From contig CM050652.1 of NCBI GenBank assembly GCA_027574665.1, forward strand, positions 42,188,307 through 42,252,306: a stretch of 64,000 nt of DNA, in the 5' to 3' direction. The notes under the pieces are model-generated. The model was given only the letters and a program-made list of their open reading frames with translations. It was not told where the DNA came from and did not search any database. The position numbers and the translations under genes were made by a program. This document shows, piece by piece, positions 12,825 through 27,500 of the stretch (position 1 is the first letter of the stretch; each line of letters starts with the position of its first letter). The stretch is from Rhynochetos jubatus. Lineage: Eukaryota > Chordata > Aves > Eurypygiformes > Rhynochetidae.

Positions 12825-15800
12825 AGACTGGGAAGCTTCCTAAACTGGCTTCTCCTGGTAAATCTTCATCTGTTGCTCCAATGAGACAAGACCTACTGAA
12901 TGGAAATCTGCTAAGGTAACCAGACCGAATAGCACTAGAACAGTTCTCAGTCCAGCCCTAGACCAGGAAACTGCATGGCAAATTGACGCAAATGGCAATC
13001 TTACTATTAACTTCAGTGGGTCAAGACATGCCCGTTAGTTAAAGCACCTACTGGGACTTGATCTTTAAAGGTCTTATTTCACCACAGATCTTTGAACATC
13101 TTTGGTAGCCATTTCATTCACGATGTTTGAAGTCCAATAAAACTTAATTTTGGAGTAAGTAATTTTAAAGTTGGAGTAAGTTTTGACATAATTCAAATTT
13201 CTATGACCAATTTTAATATTAAACTTAAACAAGGAGGTGGTATCCTACTTGGAAAGCTCCTTTCCTTGGAAATTTGATTTATAGTGTAATGCTGAAGAAA
13301 GAGACCAGGACTATCTAAACACTCGCTGACCTGTTAACTGTGATTACCAGCTGAGAACCAGTGTGTGTGCATTACAGAATGGTTAGTCGTTCTGGTACTG
13401 CTTGCATATCTGGAGCTTTTTTTCTTTTGTTTTCTTTCAGGATGATCACTGCCTGCCTCCCTTGGCTCCAGAGGAGCGCAGCGTGCAGAAGCAGCTATTT
13501 CCATACCTATGAGCTAAATGGCCCCTGCGACACCTCACCTGCCTGTCCCACACCCAACCTTTCCATGGTGGGGTGTGCCCTCCATCTTTCCTTCCCTCAA
13601 TCCCCAGGTGGAGACGTGGCGTTCTCCCACCCATGTTCCTGGCTCCTCCAGCACTCAGCCACCACTCTGCAGCAGGTCTGACTGCATCTGACATCTGCCA
13701 AAGACTGACCTTTAGCAGCTGGGCCCAAGAGTTAAATGCAGTGATGAGAAAAGCTTCTCCCAAGAAAGATATGACTTACTCATAGGAAGAGCACTCGGGG
13801 AGAAAAATGTTAACGTGAGACAAGACAATGTCTCACTCAAAAGGTAGGCAGGCCTAACTCTTCCTTGGACCCCCCTTTCTGGATGGAAATGCCTCTGGAG
13901 AACTTAGCTTTTCCTAGCTTCCGAGCACATCTCTTTTTTTGAACAGGCAGCCCCTCTGTTTTCTGTGTCCACGAGCTCCTCTTGCCAAACTCGTCTGGTG
14001 AAGAAACTAATGGACACTGGAAACATTCCTCCGACTGCCCTGCTTCGTGTACTGCATACTGCACATCAGCACGAGAGGACTCCCTGTTTCTAAAATGGAA
14101 CTGTCTCTTTATTAACAGCCTCATTTAGCGGGACACTGAGCTAGCAAATCAGATGTAAACGACTTGCCTGGCTCTGCTGCCTCCAAGCTCTGCCTTCCTG
14201 CAACTTGTGCTCTTCCCTCCAAGTGCACCGCAGGTAATTTTGTCTCTAAGTACTTGTAGGTGGCTGGCTATCTACTTTTATGCTGTTTATTGCACTGGGA
14301 ATCTGGGGAAAACTCTTGAAATTATCTGTGTCCTTGCTGCTTTGACAGACCACACCATGAGAAAGGCACATGTAATACTCAAAAAGATAATGAAGTGTCT
14401 CCCAAGATCTCTACAGTTGTTTTTAAAACTGTTTAGAACTCCTCGTTTTGTGTTTAATTTCATTATTAGTTGGCAACAGGTCAATTATTCTATAATCTGA
14501 GCTCAAAGAGTAATCTATAAAGTATTCATAAATGCAGATGAATCGTTTTAAGTAGTGTCTATATAGATAATAAAATCAAAACTGCTACTTAATTTTGTAT
14601 GTTTCAAAATTCTGCACATTAAATATGAATGGTGTTATCTAAACATATAATTTAGGAATTTCTTTTTATTAAAAGCAGTGACTTATCTTGGTTCAGGAAG
14701 TAAATTAAATACTTCAGAATATAGGCTGTATTTCTGAATATAGAAAAAAATGGGTGGGACAAATATTTGCTGCATCTTGTATTACTTGTAGGGAGTAGTT
14801 GCTTTCCTTGTGTCATTGCAAATGATATAAACATGTTATTACTTGCTTGTTGGCATACAGGCTAGAAATAAACCTATTATCTATTTAATATATGCTTTTC
14901 CTGCTGGATCCCAGGTTTCTGTCCAATGAATTCAAGAGTTACTCTGAGCTTTCAGACTACGAGTTAAATCTCAGCCCCACAAAAGTCAGTGGGAGGTTTG
15001 CCATTACATTAATTGGGACCAGGATTTCACTCAATGATTATTTCTTGGAGAAGACCTTAAATACTGTGTTAAAAATCAAATGAGGGAAATCTCAACTTAC
15101 AAGTATGAAAGGCATTCATTTCTACCCTAATGTAAAATGATCGGGTCAATACCCAGAGGCTGTTAGAGCTTTTATGTGTTGTTAAAAATTCAGCAACTCA
15201 TATCTAGAATGGATTTTGTTTTTCCTAAAAGAGAAACAGACTCCAGATATTTAGCTTGTGACATAGCTATGATTTATTTTAGACCATGCATCAGTCTAGA
15301 GTAGATGGCTTAAGCTGCCAGTGTCAAGGGCTGGTTGTCTCAGAAGCCCTTCTAGTTGTGCTAAAAGGTTATGCATCAAGTTACGCATCATCATGCATAA
15401 GGTTCTGTGGATGGCACAACATGCAAGCATTTTTCCTGAGAAAACAGAGGAATACACGAGCCAAGGATTTCTGTCTTAAAAAACCAAAGTGTTGCTTCAG
15501 TGACAGCTGATGAGTAGGGCTCTTTAGCTCAAGAAATTCAATTGCCACTTGACAGCATGAAGATTAGTAAGTTCTTAATACACCCAACAACAGCATCTTG
15601 AGTTTGGAGCTTACATCAGTAATACTGTAGCCTATGTGTACTACTACACAATAATACACAACATTTCGCAGGTGCTGTCCCCCTTAGCATTAGGCTTTCA
15701 GTTAGGGCAGGAAGAAAAGAATACAAGCTTACTACCTACAAATACAGTCTTGCTATTTCTGCCTAAGCTTTCCAACACAAAAGCAAGCTCAGATCATTGG

Positions 15801-18800
15801 AGTGGTGAAGAGTGCTTAGTGCAGCACCCAGGCTGTGCAAGACCGGCTTGAAGCCAGCTGTATTTTCTCCTGTTTGTGGAACCCTGTTGGGGCTGGTGTA
15901 TAGCAGAGAGTTTAAAGGCCAGCGTAGATGCCAGCAGTCTCAAAAGGGCTGTTTTAGTAGCCAGGATTATTGGGACATAAAGGGACGACAAAGCCCTTGC
16001 TCTCTGACTGCCCTGTGCCAATAGCACACAGTGAGGGAGTGACAGAAGATGCTTATAGCGTATGAGGTTTTTGCTGTTCTTGGGGAATATCTTTGTGACT
16101 GACTTCTCCGGGATCCCACATTCATGCAGGTCTGCTCCAGTTTACCAGTGCACTGGTGTTACAGTTTTGGGGAGACAGCTGAAGTGCTGCAGATCACATT
16201 TTAAAGACGCGATGCTGACAAATTAAGTTCAAAGTCTTAGCAGGACCCTTCCAAGTGGCAGCTCTCCAGGACTGGACAGTTATAGCAGTAACTTCTATAA
16301 ATCTTTTCAGAAGCTCCTTGGGCTTCAAATACTTCCAACATTTCGTCATTCCCTTTAAACAGGGAAAATTGCCCAATCCCTTTTTGGAGGCCAGCATAAT
16401 TATACTCTCAGAAAATAATAATAATAAAAAAGTTTAAAAACCAGAACACTGTGGTTCAAACCACGTGATAGAATTAGTTAATTCTCACAGTAAATACTGG
16501 CCAAAATGTTAATACAATGGCTTTCTTAGATGCACTCCTGTAAATTTATGTTGATGCAATGAAGTGCAAAAAGAGCTTTTAAGAGATTTGTTGGGAGTCT
16601 TCTTTGTAGTGGGGGAGTAGTTTAATTTCAGCTACAAAACCTCTGCCAAGCTGTGTACATGTCTTACTGTATGATCTGCATTTCTTTATTTAAACGTGTC
16701 CCAAACAAAACCAACTGGACAAAATGTTTTTATTCCTTTACATCTACTGCTTTTTCCTCCATCATAGTTGCTTACTACTACTATCCCTGCTAATTATCAT
16801 TGTGGAATATTTTGGAGGAAAGAAATGTGAATGCAAGTGTCAAAGAAGTCTCTTCTATCTACAGCAATAAAACCGATCACATTATTACAGCCAGAAGCTC
16901 ACAGAACAGCTCCCAAGATAGTGTAAGCTATTTGCTCATGCAGCTGGATACCTCCATGAGTGATTCAAATAAAGTATCACTTGTTTAAAAATGAAAACTC
17001 TCCAGTGGACTCACACTTTCTAGAAAGCCTCCAATGAAGGCATGCTTATTTTCTGTCACGACTAAAGTTATCATGATAAAATTTAGCATCCATCCTCACA
17101 TACTGTATGTATAACAAAACAAACGTAATCAGATTGAACCTGGGGCAGCTTTACATGGATCCAGAGGGAGAAGAGAATTAAAAAAAATGAAGATTGAAAA
17201 AGAAAATGAAAGGAAGCATCAGTCTGGCAAACTGAATAAATGCAATGCACTGTGTTTGCACCCTGTTAAGTTTCAGACTCTCAGAATACCTTCACTTGGC
17301 AAGTCACCACACTGCCTATCCTTCTTAATTTATTTTTTACACTGATGCATGATGAAGGTGATTTTGATGTTCACACAATGTCTGAATTGAATGAATTCAT
17401 CTGACACAAAGTCTTTTCAATTTGCTACATGGATAAAAGGAAACAGTTAGTGTCCTTCATACCACATTAACTGAATACTCACAAATGTGCTGCTGGGGTT
17501 GTGCCAAGTTTTCTGTAAGGTGAAAATCACAGGAAGAGAAGATCCAAAGAGTTCTGGATGTGAGAGACTTTTGCTAAAGCATAAATGGTTGCAAGGTCAT
17601 AATTTCGGTTCTGAACAACTTTTGATTTCTACTCATGTGAAAGCGAAGATTTGTGTTTGTAAAAAAGAAAACCATGCTATCTGGGAGAAACTAGACTGTA
17701 ACTGGAAGAATCCCACAGATATGGCTGTGGTGCTGGTGTGATTGTCATTTCGGGGATCACTAGGCTGGCTGAGGTGAGGCCCTTCCAGGCAAAGCGTGTG
17801 GGAACTGGAGGATGGAGCTGAGGGGGGCACGTCTGTGGGGTACAAAGTGGGTGGGGGCCTTGCAGGGAGAAAAGCAGCTGTAGCAAAGAGCAGGGCCAAA
17901 CCAGAAGAGCTCAAATTGCCTTAGTTTTAACAAGTATTGAGGCTTTTTGGGTGGGTGAAGAATTTTCATGTGCTTCTATGAAGTAAAAATGCACGTTTAA
18001 CAAAGTCTCAGTGTGACTTGTGTAGCACCTCACAAAACAAAGCCTGTGCTTAAAAGAGGACTGACTACTCAGAGAGCCAAAGTGTAAGGCCTGTGAGGAA
18101 AAAAGAGCTTTGCTTGCTACAGTACTTAAATACTGAATCATTTCCAGTATCCTGCGCCAGATAATCATTCTGGTGCATGTAAGTTGTACCAGTATGATCT
18201 GATACGTCAAGAGGCAAGCGGGTTACATCAGTCGTCTTGATCTTATCAGAACACAAAACCTGTCTCTCTTTTTTTGTTTTCAATGCATCATTTCTCAAAC
18301 TATTTTTCTTGTGTTCCCTTCCCAGATGAACTTTTCCATTCATTGCCTGCTAATTCCTCGATGCAATCCGCATGTCCCAGCGTAATTCCTTTAGTTCAGT
18401 ATCTGCTGCCTGAGCGTAACTCCAGAATTTGTTTAGCTGTCGTTCTAGTAGCCTGAAGGCTATTTCAGTCATGAAGAGAGTAATTCAGTTGCCTAACTTG
18501 GGTGCCTGGTGATATTTGAGAAGCTCTGAAGTATCTAAGTCACCCATCAGAGCTGATAACACAAAATCCGTGGGAGTCCTACACCCTTGTCAAGCAGCAC
18601 GTAGAGACAAGAGCGGATGACCTTTGGTTCATGTGAAGTTACACTAGATGCCTACATTTGGGTAAATGGATTGATCTTCAACAGCTGATCATAAATATAT
18701 TACTGTGCTGTGGAAGGTTCAGCTTAAATATAAGCCGGTATTTTCATGCCTGTTAACTTTTCCTGTTGCTGTACATGTCTTCTTGCAGTCTGTTTTCCGA

Positions 18801-19792
18801 AAAGCAATTAACAAGTAATTATGTTCTACCTCATCTCAGGCTCATGGAAAGGAAACTCAAGTACAGGAAGCTAGAATAACGTCCAGAAGTAAACTGTTAT
18901 TTACACATTTACACATTTGCCATGTTAAGCATGTGCATCATTCAGTTTCTAAGCTTGGTTTTCAGTAACCATAGAAACTGAAGAAGACTAAAAATGGCAT
19001 CACTTATTTTCTTTTTCGTTTACTGATCTTAAAAAGAATTCCTGAATCTGCAGTGCTGTATTATATTCCATGCACAATTACTTCCCATCTAATTTTATGT
19101 CAAGTATTGTATATAACTTAAAAACATTATCAGGTACCTCATATTTTAGCATTTGGTATTAAAACTGCAGCAATGGTTCAGTGTGGTAAGATTATTTTGT
19201 TTCATTGCACTAAAACCCCAAAATTGCTTTCCTTGGTGATTCTGTCCACCCTATGAATAGATATTTTCATATACTGTGTTCCTACTTTATAGTCCTGCCA
19301 TTTCTCATTGCTTGCTCCGTGGCTGCTGCTGAGAATGATGTGTGCATGAGAAAATAGATGGGAAAGTACTGATGCTAGAGAAATACTTAGCACCTCAAAA
19401 CTGTTCCTATGGCAACTGAGGCCTACAGAAGTACTAGAACTTATATCAATCCTTATGTAGTTTTCAAGCATAGCATTTTTGCAAATGCAAATCCTTATAA
19501 AAATACCTTATTATACTACTTTTTTCTGTTAAACTTCCTAGACATCCATGAAAATGTGTTCAGTATTTTTAGGAACAGAATTCTTTTGATAACATGACTA
19601 AGTCATTACTTAATTATGCTATTGGGATGCCAGTTGCCATATCCCATTACTACTGGATTAAAAATTAAATCATGTTATTAAAAAAATGAGATATTAGTCA
19701 TAAATATTGAGGTATGTGATTTGGAATAATTTAAGTTTTTAAATGAAATGTGGATGTAAGTATCTAGGATTAAAAACCTCATGTATTTTTTG

Positions 19793-19851
19793 TAACTAGA
19801 TTTGTAAATATATAAAAATATTTATAATTAATAAATACACAAATCTAGTTA
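19793..19851. repeat. 13-bp perfect inverted repeat with AT-only-like loop
   Basis: taactagatttgt at 19793-19805 is the exact reverse complement of acaaatctagtta at 19839-19851. The 33-nt spacer is almost entirely A and T. The structure could form a stable hairpin or cruciform. It could be the remnant of a small non-autonomous DNA transposon, but no target-site duplication is obvious. Confidence 0.8.
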
Positions 19852-21720
19852 AAAAAAATAACCTTGCATGTATTTTCCTGTGTGAGTGGCCTCCACTTTC
19901 TGAAAGAGTCATTGGAATCCATTAGAAAGTCCTGGGCTGGTCCAGGAGCATGATGTGAAACTCAAGGTTTGCCCCTTACGCTTGGTGTACATGCGGCCAA
20001 GCTCAGCCCCTCTGCCCGGGGCTGGCTTTGAGGTGCTGCACAGCCTGATACCAGCATGCAGCCTGGTCCTGCTTGTGGGTCCTGCCTGGTGCAGAGGGGA
20101 CAAAGTGGTGAGAGCAGGGCAATCAGCAGTTCTCTCTGCTACGAGGTAATGTCTTCCTTCACTATCACGCCTCCTTGTATACACAGGAAAGTAACCATAT
20201 GACAAACCATAGGGACGATGCAGCCTGAGGGTGAGCAGTCCTTGCTCCATTGGTAGCTGGAGTCTTAGCAGCAGCGTGGTACCACCCATGAGCTTTCCTG
20301 TAGATGTGTCCCTGGTGTCTGTGTGCTGCTAGCCTGCAAGTTTGAGCCTGTTCCAACTAACTTGTGTGTGGATGAGGGTATGAGAGTATGGCCCCATGAG
20401 CCAGCCATACCACCATCTGTCCAGATCCCACTGGCTCACTCCGTGTGAATCAGCCAGTGGCATGCCCAGTGAGAGGCGCTTGTCTTATGGGTCGGGTGAA
20501 GAGAATTTTCCACATTAACCCATCTCCAGAAGTGTATTTCTGTGCTCTCTGTGCTCTTGTGAGATTTGCTGTTTTCCAGCACAAAAGATCTTCGCTCTGC
20601 ATCTTTAGCTTTTCTGTGCACCAAGCTTTTATAATTTATGCAAGTAAAAAAAAGGTTTTGCTTATGCTCCAGTTGGTCCCTTGTCCCAAGTAGTTTCCAC
20701 CTCAATAGCTGACTACTAAAATATAACATTCAAATTTTTCTGCCTGGGAAATATTAATCTAATTCAAATATAAGAAAGTAACAGAACAGTCCACCATCTT
20801 GCATCACTGGGATCCCTAAAATGATATTTCAGGCTGTTTCTGCGCTACCTCCTACTTGTAGGGGACTACAGTCACCTCCAATGTCACTGGAGAGGCCAAT
20901 GCATTCGTCACCGAATGTCCCACACGAAGGGACCTGGATCACGGTCTCTCACAGAACCTTCCCTGCTTTTGGATACCTTCCTACAAGCTGTTTTACTGCT
21001 GTTGTTCTCAGTTGCCATGATACGACACAGAGGAATAGGTAATCCTTAGGAAGATTTGTCTGGAATTGAGAAGTAAAAGACACCACATGCCATCCTCTAC
21101 TACCACAAATACTGCATCGAAGTATATCGATGCATACAAGGAAAATAACCTTAAAGATCAAGGTTTTATTGTATAAGTGTAAAGCAAAAGTGACATCCAG
21201 TGGCCTGCAAATCCAAACATTTTTTGGAGTTCATATTACAAAAGTACTGCAGAACTTTTCAAAGGCAATTTCATCTTCTTTGCAGACTTCCATGGATTTG
21301 CTCTTTAGTAGCCTCTTTTATAAAGTTATAATAAAAAATAAAATCTTTGGTCTAGAGTAGTGAACAAATTTGAACACATAACATTTTCAATAACCCCGCC
21401 GTGAATAAGACAACCTTTACAGATTTTGTATGAGATCAAGAAGGAGAAAGGTTAACTTCAAAAGGATTTGAATACTGCATTCTTGACACTGAACGTAAGG
21501 AACGCTTTATAATTATTTTCTAAAATTAGATGAACATGAGTGTAGACATTTTATAGGCAATTTTATAAATGTGAGCAAATAACAAGCTTGGTAAGATGTG
21601 TCTCCAGGTTAAACACTTCCTAGACTGTTCTGCAAAGAGGTCCTGATTCCACAATGTGCTAATCATTTCCTAGGACATGACAAAGCCCCATCAGAGGCAA
21701 GGTCCTTCTGTGAGGAGTGA

Positions 21721-21748
21721 ACCATGCAGCAAACCATGCAGCAAACCA
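21721..21748. repeat. Short tandem duplication, 13-bp unit
   Basis: accatgcagcaaa occurs twice in a row. It yields the repeated CSKP seen in a chance 64-codon frame. There is no sign of a gene. Confidence 0.7.
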
Positions 21749-24339
21749 ACAGTTCTGAGCTGGAACGAGCCACTCAAATGCAAACACAGTAATAGACAGG
21801 AACCTAAACCCCCAGGGAAAGGAGTGAAGAGCATCAGCACCCTGAGACTAGGGCAGGCAAGGAAGCACTAGGCTATGACATTGCAAACCCAAGCTATTTT
21901 GCAATGTGCTGTTGTCCTGCCTTCTTAAGCAAGACCGACTTCGGATGGATAAACCTGCCCATATAACTCTGCTAATGCACCTCTGTCCAGAACTGCTCAC
22001 GGGGTGTTTTTCGATGAAGAGAGCAGACATAAGCAGTCTTCAATTGCTGGACTTCTGCCTTCTGGTACTAAAGGCTCTCAATACATACAGTAAATCCCAG
22101 AAAATAAATGGGAGAAGACAAAGAAATAAAAGAATACAATCAAAAGGTGGTTGTACACATGAGGAAATGAACAGTGAAAGATTATAGGCAAAAAGACAAG
22201 AGCAAGAAACACTGCAAGGGAGGAAAGCCTATGCAGTTATGTTGTCCTCTTTCCTGGAGCAACCTCTAGTAACAGAAAGACTGTCAAATACCACTACAGT
22301 CACCTTTTTCTCGTAATAAACCAAGACCTGAGGTAGCCCCTGTTTTCTCACATGCTCTGTCTCCCTGCCTAGTTGTCTAGTCATCATAGTGGAGACAGCT
22401 TCAAAGGCAAATAGGCTGTCACATCAATTTTCACTTGGGATTCAAATTTACCTAAATGAGGCGGCCTGTCTGTATTCAGTAACTTTTAAATACCGTTGGG
22501 GAAAAAGTTAGTAAAAGATTCTTTTGAGTTCTTTTGAGGGCAAGAGGCTCTAGAATAGACACATTTTGAGCAGTGACAATCTGGATCCTGAAAGACTGCC
22601 AGTCAAAAATCACATGAAAGGAGCGTGGTAAGGCAGTGAGAGAATTCCCTTCAGAACAGATAAAGGAATATAAATATCCTCAATCCTTGCAGCTCTTTAG
22701 CAGAAACACTCAGCTGCAGACTCAGAGGACTTGGGAAGCACCTGAATGGGTGCAAGTGGCTCCTTTCCTGAGTTGAGGTAACGGGAGATCAGGATTGCAG
22801 TGGTCCTTCTGCAGTCATCACTGCAGTCACGTCTGCTGAATAAAAAATACATTTGATGAGGGATTGGTACTTTTCCATTAAAAACAAAAAGAATAACAGT
22901 TCCCTCTCTATTGACACAGCAATCGGGCATCTCTGTAATCAACCTTTCTGCAGATGGACAGTCTTGTTTGGGTAACTTTCATTTGCAATACAAAGCTAAA
23001 AGAGGAAAGAGAGAGAGTTTAACTAGGACACAGCCACCAAACCTGGCACTGCGCCCTTTGAATATTTTTCTAAGGATTTTGTCCATATGAGTTCTGAGCA
23101 CAAATGCCAAATGACGTTCAGAAGAAAAAGATTAAGCTGATAAAACTGTGCAGCAGGTTTTTTCTACTATTTTGGCTGCCTGTGACACACAAATTACATT
23201 ACATTTTTTGCTTGATTAAAGTGAAAGGAAGTAAAAGTAGATACTAGCCTTCCCTTTTAATTAAACTGATTAAAAATTATTATCTGTGTGTTTATCCTTT
23301 CAATTCATATTCCACTAGCCAAATGGGTTCTCAAAAGAGCTGCTCTGCAAGATAGGATATCTCTAATGAGGTAGCAACTTTTTTATTTTTTTCAGGTATC
23401 TTCTCACTTTATCTGGATGCCTCATTGTTAACAGTCTCCTCTGCCCAGGCAGCTGTGCCTATGATAGGAGAACAACATGTTCCCTCCAGTACAGCTTGTG
23501 GAGTTATTTCATGTCCAACCAGAGATAAAATGTAAGCTACTCAAAAGGAACTTCCAAATCACCCTGTAAAAGGAAACTGCAGAGAGACGAGCTGCTGGCA
23601 AGAAGAGAGATGAGAGGGTTATGTTAAGGACTTATTGACCATATTTCTCTGTCATTGGGCTAGGTTATGCAATCTGCCAGGTGCAGAATACTTGCAGTTT
23701 CTAAGAGCTGATCAAGTATTACAGATATGTGTGGGGTGAATACCTTCATTTAGATGGCACGCTGGGAAAACAAAGTCATTTTGCATGGAGGTCAGGATGC
23801 AGAGGGAACAGGTGGCAGAGGCAGATATTTTGGAATAGTTCTTCCACACTTTGGAGCGTGCAAGGGAAAAGATTTAATCTGCATTGTTACAGGGGTTGGT
23901 GGATACTTCCCTTCCCTATTTAGGCATATTTACTGAAAGGGAATGAGACCACCTGGTAATATATTTTGAAGCTTAAGTATTCCTGCAGGGCAGGGCTGTG
24001 GGGAGCTGGAGGCCTGCCCCACTGCAGCATCACTGGAGCAGGGCTGATGGTCCCAGGGGGCTGATGTGGGGTCCTGCGCTGTGGGCAGGGTTGGGGAAGC
24101 CCCATGGAGGGTTCAGGGAACTCTAAAATAAAGAAACAGTTCACACCGAATGCTGAACTTTCAGTTGGATACATTTAAATGAGGTTAATCCCCCCCAGCA
24201 GATCTAAGATTATTCTGTCTAATGCTTCAGGATGAGTTTTATCAGGCAACATTCTCAGTGGCTGATTTGGGAACCTTAAACTTGCATAAGCGTTTGTGTT
24301 TTCCTTATCCCGGCCCTTTGTCACTTGGGTGATTTGTGC

Positions 24340-24540
24340 CAGCCATCTGGTAGCAGATGTCCTTTGCAGAGAGTTCTGCAGCAAGAAGGCGTTAAACACT
24401 TTGGCCTTCTCAGCATCGTTTAGATCTCTCCTTCCCTTGGCGCAGCAGACCAAAGCTTTCTCAGCCTTCCTCTTGCTATTAGTGCAACTACAGGAGGATT
24501 TCCTGTCACTCCTTACAGCCAGAGTCTTGCTTTTTCCCTC
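24340..24540 (-). mobile_element. Probable decayed CR1 ORF2 internal fragment
   Basis: A minus-strand frame of 173 codons (24175-24696) contains, in order, KTLAVRSDRK, NSKRKAEKAL and LNDAEKAKVFNAF. These resemble the CR1 ORF2 segment just before the reverse transcriptase core, where avian copies have a Lys/Arg-rich 'SKRK' block followed by an 'EKAEVLNAFF'-like block. Upstream and downstream parts of the frame do not fit. I read it as an old CR1 remnant and not a gene, based on recalled family sequence and no alignment. Confidence 0.5.
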
Positions 24541-27500
24541 CCCAACACTGTGTTGCCCTCTTACTGTCGCAGCCACACTGGGGTTTTCAGTGTTGTTCTG
24601 CACTCGGGTGGGTAACAGAGCCTTGCATAGTGGCAGCTTGCTCACCCGTCCTCCAGTCTCGCAGCTTATTTGTTTCCCTCTGGCTTTACCAATCACCCTC
24701 TAAGGTTGGTGAAATCTGCTTTTTTTTGAGAATCTGTTGCCTCATACTGTTCCCCTTCTTAGAAAATAGGGAACTCCACAACTTCAGAAAAGGGCCCAGG
24801 CTGCCCCCATCGTGATCTCTAAACTCACTGAATAGTTCATCCTGGTGTATTATTTTTCCAAGTACTTAAAGCACTTTGTTACCACTCCCATCCTTTGGAT
24901 GTAGACATGTAAAAGTACTCAGAAATCAAAATAAACTTCATGTCTCTTGCTTTTGTGTGCTGAAACAGTAGCTCACTGACGTGTCAGCATACAAAAAGCA
25001 TAGAACAATTTCTTTTTCTTTTATTTTTAAAATGTAAGTCACCCTTAGGACAGTAGTCTTACAGTTCAAAGAGAAAGATGAATAGAAATCTCAGGTCTTG
25101 TATTCTAATTGAGCAATCTGGTGGAAACATGAAAACTGCATATAGCATTTAAAGAAGTTGTTTGTGCTTTCACTTTGGCTGTCTACAAAACTATACAGCA
25201 ATTTAAATCTATAGGATCCCACTCACATTCCAATGAAACTAGTGGAGAATTTCTTGTATTCACTGGTGGATTTTAGCTACGACTGAAAGTATGGAGCCAA
25301 ATAAGAAGTTCAATATTTTAAGTTAAGTCTCAATAATCAAAATTAGGTAGGGTAATTTGAATTTTTTGTTTATATTCATAACATTATTATATTTATAATT
25401 AACATCTATTATTTTGTCGGCTTTATAAGAAACAGAGGGTGGTCTTAATAATACCATCTTGCGCCGGGAACTTTTAAAATGTAGACTGTCTAAAATATCC
25501 CCCTAAAACACAGGTAATGCAGTGTTTCAGCATTAGCTTTAGCTTCACTGCCTTTTTGAGTAATTCATGCTGCTTTAAAAGCTTAACAAACTAATACAAA
25601 ATTACGATAAATTACCAAAATATTGGTGCAATTCTGTATAAGCATAGTTCAGAGCTAGGAAAATACGAAAAAAGTGGAGGAAGTAGAGGACTACTATGTC
25701 TTATTTATTGTCCTCTCTTCATGAGCAAGGTGGAAAAACTCAAAATATGTCTAGAAGAGAAGAAAAAGCAATATTTTTATCTCCTGCTCCTCATTTTTTA
25801 CAGTAAAAAAAAATTACAAGCACAATGTGGGCTGACATCCCCAAAGCTCTGAGTAAAATTGGGGTGAATGTTTCTATGTGCAAACCCATGATTTTCAAAA
25901 TCACTATTTTGATGAAAATGAAACCATGTCAGTATTATTGTATTTTGTCAGTATGTTGTCAGATGATCTTTGAAATGAAAAAAATGACCAGAACCAAAAA
26001 TCGTTTCTATGACATAAACTGCTTGCATCTCTGGATGTGCAATGACAGCATTAAGTATTTCCAGATTTTTGCTTGTTTATTTTGTGGAATATTTTGCAAA
26101 TGGAACTTGCACCACTCTGGGCAAAGATGAGGCAAAATATGGTCCTGGGATGCCCCACAAAACTGTTTTGTCCATCACTAGAGAGAGATGCAGTGTATAT
26201 AAAAGGCAAAATACCAGGTTGATAAGGATTCAGCTCAGAAATCCCGCAGCAACAAAGCGTCCGAGAAGTGCGTTTAGTTCAACATGTCTTGGTCTGTTGA
26301 TCAGCGGAGAGGGAGGCTGGTGGCTGAGCAGCCCGGCACCTATTCCTCAGGGCAGCGAGGAGAGCTGTGTGTGGCGACAGTGCCCTGTGTTGGCATTCCA
26401 GCTCCTGCTCCCAGACAAAAGGAGCTTTCATTTAAACTGAGAGGTATTGAGTAACGAGCCTCCGCACAACACAACAAACTGAACACGACTGTCTCAAGCA
26501 AGGCTCTATTAAAGCATGAGACATTTGCCATGACTCCATGATTTATCATTTTAATTGGAATAAGACAGATCCCATCAATGATTATGGAGCAGAGCAGCAA
26601 GAAATGTATGTTTTTCTTTAGCAGCTGTTACTATGCAGAACAGACAGCTAAGGTAGGGGCAAAACCCCTTTTCAGTATCAACAGACATCCATCTAATCTG
26701 TAGGAGATATGCAGGAGAAGAAGGGAAACAGGATCTTTCCAATCCAATCAATACTGAAGAAGTAAAATCACACCTTTTCCAAAGCCCTGATATGGCTGTG
26801 GCCAACCTTCCCTACCTCTTACAAATTCCTGTGCTAGTGCTACAGTAGCTTCCCTCCACTTCTTGTTGGCATATTTGAACAGGAGATCCCAAAGATTCCT
26901 TCTTTGACCTTCCCAGGTGCTGCTTATTTGGATTTTCTTTTTATAGGCAGTACCTAAGTAGGGATCAATGAGGACCATCACCAAGCAGAAGAAAACAGAG
27001 TGCAGTTTATTATGCCTTGTTATACACCTGGAATTTTCATTACGTTAAATTAAGGGGTTTAATACCATGCCTCAGTGCTGATATAAAAGACCATAATTGC
27101 TAAGTTTAAGGTTATAATTTTAATTAATAAATATCATAGCCTACTGGTTATTTTTTCCAATGTCCCATAGCTTTTGTGGAAATGACAGCATTATTGAGCA
27201 GAGGAGCAAAAGACTTAAAGCAGGTTAATTTTTAATGAAAACTGGTTTTCTGCTGTTAGGTTCCCAAACTGAAGATCGCTATTCCATACTCTGAATACAT
27301 ACTGATTTCAGAGTGGACAATGTAAGATTAGTGACCTGGCCATCAGAATGCAATACAAAACCATGCCTGGAAGATAGGCTTTCACTTTAGGACACAGGGA
27401 GATGCATGTATCTTTGAAGGTAATCTGAAAAATACCTAGCAGTTATTCAGCTAGAAAGCTCACAATGGTCAGCAATGGGCAAAAGCCAAATAAAATTTGA

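Larger units (their letters stand above)
10839..24339. other. Gene-free unique sequence
   Basis: I see the G-rich motif at 12785, the inverted repeat at 19793 and the small duplication at 21721, otherwise nothing. Frames up to 126 codons (for example 19909-20289, minus) look like chance. Confidence 0.65.
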
